Source: Mesorhizobium sp. LMG 17147
Lineage (GTDB): Bacteria; Pseudomonadota; Alphaproteobacteria; Rhizobiales; Rhizobiaceae
Direction: 5' to 3'
DNA length: 64,000 bases
NCBI RefSeq assembly: GCF_024297145.1
Contig: NZ_JANCTC010000008.1
Coordinates: 1-64,000, forward strand
The notes below the pieces were generated by a model. That model did no database searches. It saw nothing but the letters and a program-made list of their open reading frames with translations, and had not been told where the DNA came from. The position numbers and the translations under genes are program-made. Positions 63,120-64,000 of this stretch are shown piece after piece (position 1 is the first letter of the stretch; the number at the start of each line of letters is the position of its first letter).

Positions 63120-64000
63120 ATGGCTGAGATCGTCATCAAGCAGGTGGCAAAACGTTTCGGCGGCTTCACCGCGCTGCATTCGATCGACCTGACCATCACC
63201 GACCAGGAATTCATGGTGCTGCTTGGCGCCTCGGGCTGCGGCAAGACCACACTGCTGAGGATCGTCGCCGGGCTGGAAACGCCAAGCCAGGGCGAGGTCT
63301 GGATCGGCGGCCGTCGCGTCGACCATCTGCCGCCGCGCGACCGCGGCATCGCCATGGTGTTCCAGAATTACGCGGTCTTTCCGCACCTGACGGTATTCGA
63401 GAACATCGCCTTCGGCCTGCGCATGAAGAAGCTGCCGCAGCAGGAGGTCGACGGGCGCGTCAACCGCACCGCGGAGCTCATGCATATCGAGCAGCTTTTG
63501 AAGCGCTATTCGGGCCAGCTTTCCGGCGGCCAGCGCCAGCGTGTGGCCGTCGCCCGCGCGCTCGCCATGGAGCCCGATGTGATCCTGATGGACGAGCCGC
63601 TGTCGAACCTCGACGCGCTGCTCAGGCTCGAAATGCGGGCCGAGCTCAAGGGCGTGCTGGCGGCGTCCAAGACCACCACCATCTACGTTACCCACGACCA
63701 GGTCGAGGCGATGAGCCTCGCCGACCGCATCGCCGTCATGCATCAGGGCCGTATCGTCCAGGCCGCCTCGCCGGTAGAGGTCTACCGCAATCCGGCGGCC
63801 CGCTTCGTCGGCTCCTTCATCGGCAACCCGCCGATGAATTTCATCCCGGCGACGAAGACGGCGAACGGCAGCTGGACCGTCGCCGGCCTGACGCTGCCCG
63901 GCCCCAAATCGGACAAGCAGACGATAGAGTTCGCCATTCGCCCCGAGGATGTGGACGCCGGCAACGAAGGTATTAACGCCACCGTGCGCGTCGTCGAGCC
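63120..64000 (+). CDS. carbohydrate ABC transporter ATPase, 3' end outside window
   Basis: The first 293 codons of a MalK/UgpC-type ATPase; the gene continues beyond base 64000. All motifs are canonical: Walker A GASGCGKTT near residue 37, Q-loop VFQNYAVFPH, signature LSGGQRQR, Walker B LMDEPLSNLD and H-loop VTHDQVEA. The C-terminal OB-type domain begins near residue 235. It starts 21 bases after the second permease and completes the LacI-controlled importer. Confidence 0.9.
   Translation, partial: MAEIVIKQVAKRFGGFTALHSIDLTITDQEFMVLLGASGCGKTTLLRIVAGLETPSQGEVWIGGRRVDHLPPRDRGIAMVFQNYAVFPHLTVFENIAFGLRMKKLPQQEVDGRVNRTAELMHIEQLLKRYSGQLSGGQRQRVAVARALAMEPDVILMDEPLSNLDALLRLEMRAELKGVLAASKTTTIYVTHDQVEAMSLADRIAVMHQGRIVQAASPVEVYRNPAARFVGSFIGNPPMNFIPATKTANGSWTVAGLTLPGPKSDKQTIEFAIRPEDVDAGNEGINATVRVVE

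Overview
The window looks like chromosome of a Mesorhizobium-type alphaproteobacterium (Phyllobacteriaceae or a close rhizobial relative). The evidence is high GC, frequent GTG starts, tightly packed operons, a rhizobial erythritol/polyol locus, a type II lumazine synthase behind an FMN riboswitch, and dispersed GC-rich palindromes of the rhizobial REP kind. There is no rRNA, tRNA, replication gene or other taxonomic marker, so the genus is inferred. I saw no insertion sequence, prophage, CRISPR array or attachment site. No stretch longer than about 300 bases lacks a gene; the larger gaps are described in the feature list.

Region 1 (0.1-0.65 kb) is a small DUF559 endonuclease-like gene bracketed by inverted copies of a REP-like element.

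Region 2 (0.66-22.3 kb) is a methylated-amine locus. On the minus strand, dmmD-dmmA-dmmB-dmmC encode a dimethylamine monooxygenase system. On the plus strand come three very small membrane proteins, an APC permease and two uncharacterised membrane-associated proteins. They are followed by the N-methylglutamate pathway: mgsABC (N-methylglutamate synthase), gmaS (gamma-glutamylmethylamide synthetase) and mgdABCD (N-methylglutamate dehydrogenase). A DUF1989-GcvT fusion and a second APC permease close the locus. Together these genes would turn dimethylamine into methylamine and then into ammonium plus methylene-tetrahydrofolate.

Region 3 (22.4-31.7 kb) is a mixed block on the minus strand: an aldehyde dehydrogenase, a tetR-adaptor-RND efflux operon with a clear TetR-type dyad, an acyl-CoA synthetase, and a ParD/ParE-like toxin-antitoxin pair.

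Region 4 (31.8-41.2 kb) looks like a regulated uptake and catabolic unit for 5-methylthioribose, 5-deoxyribose or a similar 5-modified ribose. It has a SorC-family regulator, a class II aldolase/short-chain dehydrogenase fusion, a ribose-type ABC importer, methylthioribose kinase (mtnK) and methylthioribose-1-phosphate isomerase (mtnA). The importer and mtnKA diverge from one perfect palindrome that contains both -35 boxes. I consider this the most interesting system here.

Region 5 (41.2-58.8 kb) starts with an FMN riboswitch, ribH2 and a two-gene dihydroxyacetone-type kinase (dhaKL). It continues with the polyol locus: eryR-tpiB(eryH)-rpiB(eryI), a class II fructose-bisphosphate aldolase, and the long minus-strand operon eryD-mptABCDE-eryA-hydroxyacid dehydrogenase-eryB-eryC. 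Established work on Brucella and rhizobia gives the route erythritol -> L-erythritol-4-P -> L-3-tetrulose-4-P -> three isomerisations -> D-erythrose-4-P.

Region 6 (58.9-64.0 kb) is a LacI regulator with two operator-like sites and a carbohydrate ABC importer (binding protein, two permeases, ATPase). The ATPase gene runs off the window end.
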